Assembly (NCBI GenBank): GCA_964059195.1
Contig: CAXKWD010000007.1
Span: 156,597,269-156,661,268, forward strand
Reading direction: 5' to 3'
DNA: 64,000 bases
From: Ectobius pallidus
Taxonomy: Eukaryota > Arthropoda > Insecta > Blattodea > Ectobiidae
Notes under the pieces: model-generated
Seen by the model: the letters and a program-made list of their open reading frames with translations, nothing else
The model's database searches: none
What the model was told of the DNA's origin: nothing
Shown here: positions 48,401-55,300 of the stretch, piece after piece
How positions within the stretch are numbered: position 1 is the stretch's first letter
Layout of the letters: each line of letters begins with the position of its first letter
Made by a program: the position numbers and the translations under genes

Positions 48401-48577
48401 TGGTCGCTGTTTCTCAGGTAGTTTGATGTAACGTTGTTGGTTCTGACCATAATGATGTTTAACGAGTACACCTCCAGCTGGATACAGAATTTCATTCTCT
48501 GCTACATAATTGGCGTTGCCTTTTATCCCATTTGTCAAACCATAGAACACTCGCGGTTGAATGACAGGAAGAGACAT
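21325..48577 (-). CDS. CFAP57: Cilia- and flagella-associated protein 57 (WDR65), complete 18-exon gene
   Basis: An axonemal WD40/coiled-coil protein of motile cilia, in insects chiefly the sperm tail and possibly chordotonal neurons. Eighteen exons with GT-AG introns join in frame to 1211 codons plus TAA; the human protein is about 1250. Residues 1 to about 655 form WD-repeat propellers; visible repeat ends include [21 protein letters not shown] and DGTVCIWKL. Residues about 660-1211 are long coiled coil with family-specific blocks [40 protein letters not shown] and INRLRKELK. The start ATG at 48577-48575 has an in-frame TAG 12 nt upstream and A at -3. The 200-N gap falls in intron 15, so the coding sequence is intact. 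Head to head with KAT14. Confidence 0.95.
21934..22128 (-). CDS. CFAP57: CFAP57 exon 17
   Basis: Acceptor TTCACAG, donor GTAAAT, 65 codons in phase 0. Contains [20 protein letters not shown]. Confidence 0.92.
22540..22862 (+). pseudogene. Mariner transposase remnant in CFAP57 intron 16
   Basis: Frameshifted plus-strand traces of the mariner catalytic and C-terminal region: LLHDNA then [24 protein letters not shown], and near the end [14 protein letters not shown] then TAG at about 22854. Several stops and shifts; clearly dead. Confidence 0.7.
22942..23859. repeat. Palindromic repeat split by a Tigger-like element
   Basis: The arm 22942-22988 continuing at 23700-23750 is the inverted copy of 23763-23859. 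The right arm preserves the uninterrupted sequence ATTACTTATATTAG, showing that the Tigger-like element sits inside the left arm. The loop region contains CTGATGATGCAGC on the minus strand. Confidence 0.8.
22989..23697. mobile_element. Tigger/pogo-like MITE with TA target duplication
   Basis: Ends CAGTAGAACCCCGATAATTC and (inverted) CAGTAGAGCCTCGGTAATTC, flanked by TA at 22987-22988 and 23698-23699. The empty site is visible in the palindrome's other arm. No transposase remains. Confidence 0.9.
24089..24265 (-). CDS. CFAP57: CFAP57 exon 16
   Basis: Acceptor ATTTCAG, donor GTAAAA, 59 codons in phase 0. Contains [20 protein letters not shown]. Confidence 0.93.
24863..25250 (+). repeat. tRNA-headed SINE, family J, copy 1
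   Basis: Head GTGGTCTAGAGGTATCGTG with B-box-like GCGGGATCAAAGC, then TCAGGACGTAAAAATCCTGG, GGAGGCCCCGTGTCGTAG, and the end AAACCTCCACTTGGTGGCCC. The inverted copy is at 42425-43210. Confidence 0.8.
25408..25607. other. Assembly gap (200 N)
   Basis: Exactly 200 unknown bases in CFAP57 intron 15. The size is likely a placeholder or an estimate. Confidence 0.99.
25908..26123 (-). CDS. CFAP57: CFAP57 exon 15
   Basis: Acceptor ATTTCAG, donor GTAGGA, 72 codons in phase 0. Contains [15 protein letters not shown] and [18 protein letters not shown]. Confidence 0.93.
26277..26571 (-). CDS. CFAP57: CFAP57 exon 14
   Basis: Acceptor GTTGCAG, donor GTGAGT, phase 0 out. The most conserved coiled-coil block: [16 protein letters not shown] and [20 protein letters not shown]. 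Confidence 0.95.
27108..27289 (-). CDS. CFAP57: CFAP57 exon 13
   Basis: Acceptor TTATAG, donor GTTTGT, phase 2 out. Contains [19 protein letters not shown] and [12 protein letters not shown]. Not visible as one long open frame because the exon lacks a methionine start. Confidence 0.9.
27620..27800. repeat. Imperfect palindrome in CFAP57 intron 12
   Basis: The left arm (about 27624-27704, TTAGCTTCTGGGTATCGGC ... GACCATC) and right arm (about 27719-27798) are inverted copies with several differences. The apex carries GACCAT-GGTAAG-ATGGTC followed by AAAACATC, again resembling a hammerhead stem II and GAAAC junction. Confidence 0.7.
28210..28765 (+). pseudogene. Degenerate LINE reverse transcriptase C-terminal fragment
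   Basis: The plus strand carries decayed traces of the arthropod endonuclease-reverse-transcriptase C terminus. [20 protein letters not shown] stands for the usual ANWIGHILRRNCLL block, and a [15 protein letters not shown] block follows after a break. Frameshifted, with internal stops. The rest of the intron, 28766-29302, shows nothing. Confidence 0.65.
29303..29402 (-). CDS. CFAP57: CFAP57 exon 12
   Basis: Acceptor ATTACAG, donor GTAACA, phase 0 out. Coiled coil: [15 protein letters not shown] and [14 protein letters not shown]. Confidence 0.9.
29403..30327. other. CFAP57 intron 11, left part, nothing recognised
   Basis: AT-rich, with a T run at 30119-30128; no repeat ends or coding blocks defined. 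Confidence 0.4.
30328..30994. mobile_element. hAT-type MITE with 8-bp target duplication
   Basis: Flanked by perfect direct repeats ATGATTAC at 30320-30327 and 30995-31002. The inverted ends share GGTTCGGAT and TTTATGAC. The interior is rich in GGTCATATTT-type motifs, like the MITE at 62707. Non-coding, 667 bp. Confidence 0.88.
31118..31535 (-). CDS. CFAP57: CFAP57 exon 11
   Basis: Acceptor TTCCCAG, donor GTAAGG, phase 2 out. Start of the coiled coil; contains the [15 protein letters not shown] block and a long heptad-rich stretch. Confidence 0.93.
31536..32728. other. CFAP57 intron 10, nothing recognised
   Basis: No inverted ends, tRNA heads or coding similarity seen. The minus-strand purine-rich piece just left of the exon is ordinary intron. 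Confidence 0.4.
32729..32813 (-). CDS. CFAP57: CFAP57 exon 10
   Basis: Acceptor TTTCCAG, donor GTAAGT, phase 1 out. Encodes the last WD repeat, [18 protein letters not shown] then VCIWKL. Confidence 0.93.
32891..33064 (-). CDS. CFAP57: CFAP57 exon 9
   Basis: Acceptor ATTTCAG, donor GTAGTA, 58 codons in phase 0. Contains [14 protein letters not shown] and [10 protein letters not shown]. Confidence 0.9.
33310..34283. repeat. Large inverted repeat with a nested 56-bp perfect hairpin
   Basis: The segments of about 260 bp at 33310-33570 and 34023-34283 are inverted copies at roughly 80-85 percent by eye. In the spacer, 33813-33868 and 33921-33976 are exact 56-bp inverted copies around an apex holding GAAACATGTCC on the minus strand. 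Lies in CFAP57 intron 8. Confidence 0.8.
34492..34704 (-). CDS. CFAP57: CFAP57 exon 8
   Basis: Acceptor TTTTCAG, donor GTAAAT, 71 codons in phase 0. Encodes a WD repeat ending [11 protein letters not shown]. Confidence 0.93.
35078..35295 (-). CDS. CFAP57: CFAP57 exon 7
   Basis: Acceptor TGTGCAG, donor GTGAAT, phase 0 out. Contains [18 protein letters not shown] and [14 protein letters not shown]. Confidence 0.93.
35296..36034. other. CFAP57 intron 6, right-hand part, nothing recognised
   Basis: AT-rich. No element ends defined. Confidence 0.4.
36035..36185. repeat. Imperfect palindrome in CFAP57 intron 6
   Basis: GAGAAAAGTCGAAAATAAAA on the left faces its diverged complement near 36140-36175 (TTTTCATTTTCCACTTTTCTC minus one base). 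The apex has CACTTACGTC, as in the other palindromes. Confidence 0.55.
36529..36733 (-). CDS. CFAP57: CFAP57 exon 6
   Basis: Acceptor ATTTCAG, donor GTACCC, phase 1 out. Encodes a canonical WD repeat: GHP-like HHGPVMGLS start and CTVRVWNYE end. Confidence 0.93.
37240..37725. repeat. Low-complexity AAAATCCAAAATTT array
   Basis: Two blocks (about 37240-37365 and 37455-37725) of irregular repeats of AAAATCCAAAATTTAAA, separated by about 90 bp of complex sequence. In CFAP57 intron 5, with a C run at 36879-36893 nearby. Confidence 0.8.
37726..38828. other. CFAP57 intron 5, middle part, nothing recognised
   Basis: AT-rich DNA with short chance open frames; no repeat terminus found. Confidence 0.4.
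38829..39510. mobile_element. Mariner-derived foldback (two inverted 3' halves)
   Basis: The left half, on the minus strand, begins TGAGGGTGGATCGAAAACTA after TA (38827-38828). It encodes a mariner-like C terminus: [20 protein letters not shown] and [16 protein letters not shown], ending GDYIEK-stop at 38935. From about 39270 the plus strand repeats the same end ([10 protein letters not shown] then [14 protein letters not shown]) with frameshifts. The arms are about 235 bp, with about 165 bp of unidentified coding-like DNA between. Dead transposase. Confidence 0.75.
39577..39806 (-). CDS. CFAP57: CFAP57 exon 5
   Basis: Acceptor TTTTCAG, donor GTGAGA, phase 0 out. Contains [16 protein letters not shown] and [15 protein letters not shown]. 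Confidence 0.92.
39975..40275 (+). repeat. tRNA-headed SINE, family I, copy 2
   Basis: Head GTAGTTAGCATTGCTGGCTA, B box CCGGGTTCGATCCCCGG, then TTTTTCTGAGGTAGGGAG, CAAATTGAGGAGCTACTTAA, and a T-rich end near 40258-40271. Confidence 0.8.
40276..41260. other. CFAP57 intron 4, middle part
   Basis: The C/A-rich stretch 40370-40870 has a composition unlike its AT-rich neighbours, which suggests a repeat, but I cannot define ends or a family. Confidence 0.35.
41261..41464 (-). pseudogene. Retroelement RNase H C-terminal remnant
   Basis: A minus-strand open frame with [37 protein letters not shown] and a short tail. This resembles the zinc-knuckle-like end of RNase H domains in R1/Jockey-type LINEs (family knowledge). 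Isolated fragment. Confidence 0.6.
41744..41841 (-). CDS. CFAP57: CFAP57 exon 4
   Basis: Acceptor TTTGCAG, donor GTGAGT, phase 1 out. Encodes a linker of about 33 residues with [19 protein letters not shown]. Confidence 0.88.
41965..42045 (+). repeat. tRNA-like sequence (SINE head or tRNA pseudogene)
   Basis: Box-A-like TAGCTTAATGGTAGAGCA and box-B-like TGTTCAAATCC at normal spacing, but the acceptor and T stems do not pair well. Not a functional tRNA by inspection. Confidence 0.4.
42425..43210 (-). repeat. tRNA-headed SINE, family J, copy 2, split by a hAT MITE
   Basis: The minus-strand head is at 43140-43205 (GTGGTCTAGAGGTAGCGTG) and the tail, CCAAGTGGAGGTTTC reversed, is near 42450. The family sequence is interrupted at 42638-43074 and resumes at CCCAGCTTAAAGTCCCTCC. 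Confidence 0.8.
42638..43074. mobile_element. hAT-type MITE inserted in SINE J
   Basis: Ends TAGGGTGGCCA and TGGCCACCCTA are inverted. The flanks GCCCCCCA (42630-42637) and GTCCCCCA (43075-43082) match at 7 of 8 bases, fitting a hAT duplication. 437 bp, non-coding. Confidence 0.82.
43387..43652 (-). CDS. CFAP57: CFAP57 exon 3
   Basis: Acceptor TTCCAG, donor GTAAGT, phase 2 (GA). Contains [13 protein letters not shown] and [20 protein letters not shown]. Confidence 0.92.
43800..44110 (+). pseudogene. LINE ORF2 C-terminal fragment
   Basis: The plus frame 43813-44085 has [39 protein letters not shown] and [18 protein letters not shown], then TAG. This is the usual C terminus of RTE/CR1-like ORF2 proteins in arthropods. 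5'-truncated; the short end GCCGAGAAAGAAGAAGAA is typical of such a 3' end. Confidence 0.8.
44242..44815 (+). repeat. RTE/SINE-type 3' repeat
   Basis: Starts ATACTAGCATGTGCCCGCGG CTTCGCCCGCG and ends in a (CAGA)n run (44754-44782) and CTTTTATTAATATAGAT. This start and end pair is common in RTE-derived short repeats of arthropods. No coding sequence. Confidence 0.6.
45302..46037 (+). mobile_element. Family B repeat, copy 5 (most complete without large insertion)
   Basis: Starts AATCAGGTAAACTG then ATGCCAGAATGC, and ends CCATACTGGCACTT. Direct AATAA repeats flank it at 45297-45301 and 46038-46042. It contains a minus-strand tRNA-like head (about 45605-45680, box A TGCCCGAGAGG and box B GGTTCAAATCC) that looks like a separate insertion. 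Its right end is 24 bp from CFAP57 exon 2. Confidence 0.75.
46061..46334 (-). CDS. CFAP57: CFAP57 exon 2
   Basis: Acceptor ACATTAG, completing Lys with A; donor GTGACA; phase 0 out. Contains [23 protein letters not shown] and the FNWEKAK block. Confidence 0.9.
46335..47559. other. CFAP57 intron 1, left part, nothing recognised
   Basis: Contains a T/A run (46487-46508 is a stretch of A). No element ends defined. Confidence 0.4.
47560..48150 (+). repeat. SINE-like repeat, family F, split by a hAT MITE
   Basis: TGATCCCTATACAGAACATGAAGA, broken at 47582, resumes at 48024 with CATGAAGATTCTTAGGGTTC, then AGGTGAGGCTCCCAG and GATTGCCAGCCTTAC. Same order as the copy at 63585. Confidence 0.7.
47582..48023. 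mobile_element. hAT-type MITE, family E, with 8-bp target duplication
   Basis: Perfect direct repeats CATGAAGA at 47574-47581 and 48024-48031. The inverted ends share AAAATTCAAATATAAGTCGC. 442 bp, non-coding. Sits inside SINE F, so it is younger than that copy. Confidence 0.9.
48372..48577 (-). CDS. CFAP57: CFAP57 exon 1
   Basis: Begins [14 protein letters not shown]; donor GTAAGT at 48371-48366; phase 2 (AA). First blade of the N-terminal WD propeller. Confidence 0.9.
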
Positions 48578-48717
48578 TTTCTGAAACTATATACTCTTCT
48601 TTTCAATATATAATATTTTTCCTATAAGTGTTTTATTGTAACTTCTATTTTATATTTTAACATTCCAATAAAATAATAACATTCAACGGAGTACAACAGT
48701 AAAGAAGTAAACAATGT

Positions 48718-48730
48718 GTATCCTAGCAAC
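48718..48730. promoter_or_regulatory. X-box-like (RFX) site
   Basis: GTATCCTAGCAAC has two half-sites, GTATCC and AGCAAC, with a 1-nt spacer; on the minus strand it starts with the good half GTTGCT. It lies about 140 bp upstream of the CFAP57 ATG, the usual distance for RFX sites of ciliary genes. One half is imperfect. Confidence 0.4.
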
Positions 48731-48765
48731 CTTTTAATTTAATTTGAATTTGCCGCAAAATTGTG

Positions 48766-48770
48766 ATTGG
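48766..48770 (-). promoter_or_regulatory. CCAAT box facing CFAP57
   Basis: ATTGG on the plus strand, i.e. CCAAT on the minus strand, 189 bp upstream of the CFAP57 ATG. Confidence 0.35.
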
Positions 48771-48790
48771 TAATTCTGTATTTTTGTTAA

Positions 48791-48795
48791 CCAAT
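48791..48795 (+). promoter_or_regulatory. CCAAT box facing KAT14
   Basis: CCAAT on the plus strand, 20 bp from the opposite-strand copy, giving a divergent pair. Confidence 0.35.
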
Positions 48796-49170
48796 CATTC
48801 TGCAGAATTGTGTTTGCAACATATGCAACTTATAGGGCTGTTGTTTTGCGTTTTGTTTTGGAATACCTGCATTGTAAAGCTTTTTTGTTAATACGTCGTT
48901 ACAGTTATTACATCATATTTAGAGCATTGATAATTGTTAAAACATTGTAGTGCCGAAAATAAATGTTAGAAATACAGCTTTGCTTGTACTGATTTTGGTT
49001 TAGTGCATTGGCGCTTCTGTCAGTTTGTCAATGGTCTCTTCCCCGGTTTAGCTTTCGGGAAAAACTTCAGATAATCACATTGACATGTAGAGAGGTTTCG
49101 TTTTTCAAATACCAGTTATTTCGCAAATTGGGAATAATACTACCAGCAACTAGAATAAATTGAAGGCGAA

Positions 49171-49373
49171 ATGTACGACTGTCTGTACTGCAAAGTGAGG
49201 GACGATAACGAGTCTGTTCTGACTTGTGAAGACTGTAGTCGGAAAGTTCACGTGGGATGTTTACGGAGTGGGGGTGTACCAGGTGGTTTATTGGGGGATG
49301 TGTTTTATAAGTTTGTGTGCCAGAATTGCAGTACATGGGAACGTGAAGAATTCACTAGGGATAAGATGCCATG
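49171..49373 (+). CDS. KAT14: KAT14 exon 1 (PHD finger)
   Basis: ATG to CCATG with donor GTTAGT at 49374, phase 2. The frame remains open past the donor to 49509, but reading through would lose the conserved continuation; joining to 51795 restores KMPW-VNLIILTLYNL. Confidence 0.88.
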
Positions 49374-52300
49374 GTTAGTTGTGTTTCAAATGGTGATAGA
49401 AACATCAATTGCTAATCACATTGCTTTTGCATCTGTTTGTTTCTTGGGGATTTCGTTTTCTCTCACATCTAACTTATCAGGTTTTATTAATGTGTTAGCT
49501 AAGTGTTAATTCCTGAAACATTCTGGTAGTTTTTTAGAGGAAAAAATAGTTTTAGGTCGCGCACTAGGCCCCTCCCATCAACACACTAACGGGACCTGCC
49601 TGGGAAGGAGGAGCTTAGGGTGGGGAGTAGCTATAAATAGTGAAACATCTAGCAACGAAATTTGAACTACTAGTAACACCTATTATTTAAAAGGGTGGGT
49701 GAAATGGAAAAACTCTCGTACCTTGGCCCTCACTCCACTGTCCGCTGTGCGTTACCATGGCAACTTCCCTCTTCCCCTACCTGTGTCTTCACTTCCCCTG
49801 GCCTTCAGCCTTTCCCCTTGCAAGCTGCTCAATGCTGGTAATGGAGCTCACTGTTGCCGTATGTTGTACTGCACTTTGCGCTATTGTACCAATGTCAAAA
49901 ATGACCCTTGCACCAAAACGGCTCTTTTCAGGTCAAACATAATATTTCACAATAATAAAAAATGACCCTTGCACCAAAACTGCTGTGTCTCATGCATTAA
50001 AACTCTCTAAACTTGAATAGATGAATTTTTCCTTCACCGCCCAGCAATCACTTGTGGCGTAGTGGTTAAGGCTGTTAGCTACGATGCTTGTGGTCCTGGG
50101 TTCGTAAACCTGTCGATGCATAAAATTTATGGTTAGGAATAGATTCCAAATGGTAGGCAGGGTGAAAAGGAGGGGAGAGAAAGGGAGGAAGAAGGAGGAA
50201 AAGGAAGAGAAGAAAGGAGAAATAAGTTATTCAATTTTTTCTTAGTTTCGTCTTTTGCATAATTGATGGCATTGCCAGTAGTTCAAATGTCGGCACTAGA
50301 TGCTTCCCAGGAGAGTCCCATTAGTGAGTAGGAGTGGGGAGCTAGGGTGTAGCAGATTCAGAAACGGGGGAAAATCAAATAATTTATTTATCTTTATCTT
50401 TGTTTTCCTTCCTTTTTTTCACCTTCTCTTCACCCTGCCTACCTAATTGGGACCTACTCCTAACCATAAACTTTACTCATCGACCGGTATACAAACCCAG
50501 GACCAGTAGCACCATAGCTAGCAGCCTTATCCATTGCACTATGAGTGATTGCTGAGCGGTGAAGGAAAAATTCGTATATTTAAGTTTAAAGAGCATTAAT
50601 ACATGAGAAATAGCAGTTTTTTATAATTGTAAAATATTATGTTGGCTCTGAAAATAGCCGTTTTGGTGCAAGGGTCGTTTTTTATAATTGTGAAATATTA
50701 TGTTGGCTCTGAAAATACCATAGCAGTTCTGGTGCAAGGGCCGTTTTTGCTGCATTATTTAAGTCATTGTGTGGGTGGGATGCCATTCAAGTCCAAAACT
50801 CTTCGCTGAATAGAGGCTCTGGTGATTGTATTTTTTGTACTTTTGATATGGTGCAAGGGTCATTTTGATAACACCAAAGAGGCTCTGGTGATAGTATTTT
50901 TGGGAAAAAATATATTTAAGTCGCACCTTGGGATTAATGTTCCCGCCCACCACACCCTCACGATGCACTTTCTTTTATACCACGATCTAGCGAATTCTTC
51001 TGTCATATTACGAAGAAACTCATGATTGGATGTTGGTGGTGTGATGTCATACCACTAAACAAAGGTGACAGTCTGACAAACCTCTGGAAGATATAATATG
51101 CCACATTTTCAAAACCTACAAACAGTGTATCGTACATTATTCGAAAATGCAAGGGCGCTTTGCTTCGGCTACTGCCTCCGCTTTGTGCGCTTAACTATGT
51201 GGTTAGTGTTATGCATTATTTAGACTTATGCAGAGGTGATTGTGATACGGTTGAGAGTGCCGAGTGAACTAGCGGGTTGTCATTTTGGTGCAAAGGTTGG
51301 TAGCTGGTATTTGGTACGATCGGGAGTGTCGAGTTGAAGGAACGGTCGGGAGTGCCGAGATAACAAGCGTATGGTCGCCATAGCAACGCATTGGTCGGAG
51401 CATAAGGGGCGACTTACATTTATCTTTTGCCGTATTTTTTGTATTTTTATGAGGTGCAATGGTCATTTTTGTATCTTAATTAGTGCATATGATGAAGGGT
51501 ACAACAGTGAGCTCCTGTGCTGGCATTGAGCAGGTTCATAGCCAGGGAAAGTGGGCCAGCAGGCGAGAGTGGTCGAAGCTTTCCTGCTGCTCGACCTGAA
51601 ACTATCTTTCGTCCGGATGCCTTTTTTAGTGGGCCTAGGGACCTTAGATATATAGGGCATAATTCAAGGGACCTGAAATGTTGGAATTCATCAAAGTAAC
51701 CACCCGGTTAGAAGCCTAGGAAAATATTCTATAGAGTAAAGCTGTTTAAATATCACTTTGTGCTCTGAAACTGAATAGACCTAATTTGTTGCAGGGTGAA
51801 CTTGATCATTCTGACTCTGTACAACTTGCACAATCGCTCGGAGGGAGTGAGTAGACACGGGTATTTCCACTGGAAAATGCATATCTGCAACTTCATAGAA
51901 CGACATTGGAATATTCTTTTTGGTAACAGTGTGTAAGTATTCTTATTCTTTATGTTACTGCACTTGTAGATTACCTACTTGCTCAGATTAATATCACTTG
52001 CAGAAACATTAAATTATACAGTAGATTGAGAATTATCCGACGAGTTATAGACTTGAGAGCTATTGGGACTGAGGATAGTTTGTATTTTCAGGTTGTTCAG
52101 ATTATAAAAATTTGAAAAAATAAAGCATTAAAACTTGGAGGAAAGTATAGTCTAATAATATCAATGATATACAGTGAGTCCCACGCAAGAGTTAGCCAGT
52201 GATGCGGGTTTCCGCATTGCGGCGGGCACAGCTCCAACTCCTGAGCGATCGGGTGAAACATCAACGCAAATAAAGCCGCAATCAGTATAATGATTCAGAT

Positions 52301-55300
52301 TCTCACATTTACAGTTAAAATTACAATGAAAATACCACGTACCTCATCACAAGAGATGTTGGAAATGTTCTTTTATTGCATCCACACAATACTGGCACCT
52401 TTTTAGGAAATTTACTTTCATGCGCGTAAGTTCAGCTTCTGAGATAGAGTTAATTTCTCTTGTGATATTGTCTTTAAGTTCTTCTAATGTTTGGGAAATT
52501 GACCTACATACTTTATTTTTCAAGTTTCCCCATAAATATTAATCACGTACTGTTAGAGGAACTTAAAGACACTTTAACTGAAGTTTGTGCGAAAGATCCA
52601 CATGAAATTTTTGTGCACAGGAGGAAAAAGAAGAGCTGGATGGGAACAGTGTCTGGCACATTGTCTCACTACAGTCCCATGTATTTCCGTTCTGGTTCAG
52701 AGGAACTCAGGGAAACAGGATGGTGGAAGCTGGCAGTAAATACATCCCCTCAGAGTCTCATGGAAATGCGTAAGTATCATAAGTCAACTGGGAACTTAGA
52801 TGTTAGATGACTAAACTAACAACAAGGAAGAATATAGAGGGTTGATGCCTAAGTGCACCAACCTTGATATTCAGAATACCTTGTTAAAATTACTTAGTTA
52901 AGCTTGGTAAAGTTGTACTTTAGTTGCATCATGCTCAGTTTCGACTTTTACAGCTGCAGTTTTCTTTCCAAGATGGAAATCAGCAGTTATATGTAGGACC
53001 TTTGCTCTTTTTAATTTTCATTAATGACTTGCCCTATAACTTAAGTGACGAATCAAAGGTATTGCTCTTCGCAGATGATACTAGTGTACTTGTAACAGGA
53101 ACGTCACAAGAACATTTATCAAGAATAGCTACAAAGGCTTTTCACGAGTTAAACACATGGTTTCTAGCTAATAAAATGACACTTAATATTGATAAGACCC
53201 ATTTTATACAATTTAGAACAAAAAACAGATGTATCTCAAATCTTGAAATTAATTATGGAACACAAATCATACAAGAAATTAGCAATGTAAAATTTTTAGG
53301 ACTGCAAATTGACCAAAATCTTAACTGGAAGACACACATAGAAATGATAAGTCCAAAACTGAGTTCAGCGTGCTTTGCTTTAAGAATTTTGAATAATATA
53401 TTAAAACAGGATGCATTACTTATGGTATATTTTGCATATTTTCACTCTGTAATGAGGTACGGGATCATATTCTGGGGCAACTCTACCCATAGGGAGAAAA
53501 TATTTAGATTACAAAAGCGGGCAATAAGAATAATATGTGGAAAGAAAAAAAGGGAATCTTGTAAACCGCTATTTTAAAAATTAAAAGTCCTCACTCTTAC
53601 AGGGGAATATATATACTCTGTTATGTGTTATGTAGTGAATAATATTGATAAATTTCAAACTAATTTTAGTGTACACGGACGTACTACCAGAAACATGAAT
53701 GATCTACACAGACCAAATAAAATCAGGTAAACTGATATAACAAAGTGCCAGTATGCTTTTTTAATCAGTTATAATTGCAGTTATGATATACAGAAAATAT
53801 ATATATTTTTTTTTAATAGATCTCCGAGTTAAACTCCAGATCGATTCATTAAGCAGGGCTTACGGAAGAACAAAGGTCTAAAGTTTGATTCTTAACCTTA
53901 ATTCATATTGGTATACACTGATATATTAATTCTTAAAATATGTAAACATTATACAAAATGCATTGACAATGAAATAGTACAGTAAGCCAATAAGAAGAGG
54001 ATAGTTCCACCTAGCGGTATGCAGTTTTGTTCTGAGTATAGGCTTATGCAATTTTAACGCAACGCAATAACTTTAAAGCTAGTTTCTGTTCGTGAAATAA
54101 CATTTATAGGCTTATGTTATTCTTTAGGAATGATGTTGTAGGTCAATGAAAGACAATGAATTCCCAGTTTTTTTAAAGAAAAATGTAATACTTATTTAAG
54201 CACATTGACAAAATAGAACACAAGAATGGAATAGGCTCAATTTAACACAACTGATAATAATAAAAAAAAATTTTGCTTTAAGGTGGACTCGAACGTGATA
54301 TGTTTTGGTTACTAGACAAGCAGAAAAGTACTAAGTAAGCAACGATGAAGAGAGGACGTGTGTAAGAGGTGCTGCTAAATGATTGAGGAAAAGCGACATA
54401 TGGGACAATGGGTGTTGATATAACAGCGTATAGAGCCAGAATTGGCTCCTTTGGGGCCGAAAGGAAGATTGAGAAGAAAGGGCAAGTAAGAAAAGAAGAC
54501 TTAATTAATGTGCTAGTATATGCAACATTACTTATGGTGCTTTTAGTAATTGGAGGAATCGAGCTGAACCCAGGCCCGGCCGATAGTCAAGACAACGTGG
54601 AAGAGATATTTAGAAGGCTTGATGGCATGGAAGACCGAATAGGGAATAAAATCATCGAGGCGGGGAAAGAAGTTCAACTCGAGATCAGAGAAGAGCTTAA
54701 AGGAATGAGGAGAGAAGTGGAAAATCTGAGGATAAGAGTTGCGAAACTGGAGAATAGATATCGGACATTCAATCTAGTGTTTACAGGAGTGGAGGAGAGA
54801 CGAGGAATATGGCCTTTGCAAGAGGTTAAGGAAATTCTGGAGAACAAGATGAAGTTTGAACTGCAAGGTTGGGAAGTGACCGAAGCATTTCGAGTTGGAA
54901 AGAGGCTGGGCAGAAGAATGATAATCGCAAGATTTGCCACGTCACAGGTTGTCCACGATGTATTAAAAAGATCGAAGATGTTACAAGGAAGCGACATTTT
55001 TGTGAATAAAGATCTCTCAGTTGAAGATAGGGGCATTAGGAGACAATTAGTACACAGATTGAAAGAGCTAAAGCAGGCAGGGAGAAAAGCCTACATACGC
55101 AACCTACAACTTTGGGTGGATGGAGAAAAAATAGTGGAGAGCGAAAAGGTACTAAAGAACAGCAACAAACCAAGGAAGGAAATGCGTCAGCAAATAGCTG
55201 CACTGAAAGAGTCGAAATACGTAGGAAACGAGAGGGTGGAACGTCCAGCTAGCCGCGTGCGAGGATCCGACGTGTGTCGAGGTGTCAGCGATAGCAATCA

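Larger units (their letters stand above)
48578..49170. promoter_or_regulatory. Shared CFAP57/KAT14 promoter region
   Basis: Only 593 bp separates the divergent ATG codons of CFAP57 (minus) and KAT14 (plus). No TATA box is obvious near either start. Two CCAAT motifs on opposite strands and an X-box-like palindrome lie in the CFAP57-proximal half. No transposon ends are seen here, in contrast to nearly all neighbouring DNA. Confidence 0.65.

Noticed and set aside
49374..49509. Continuation of the KAT14 first open frame past the donor
   Set aside because: The added residues lose all similarity, while splicing at GTTAGT to 51795 restores the family sequence in phase.
54674..55036. Minus-strand frame of 120 codons
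   Set aside because: Shadow of the element C ORF1 on the other strand.
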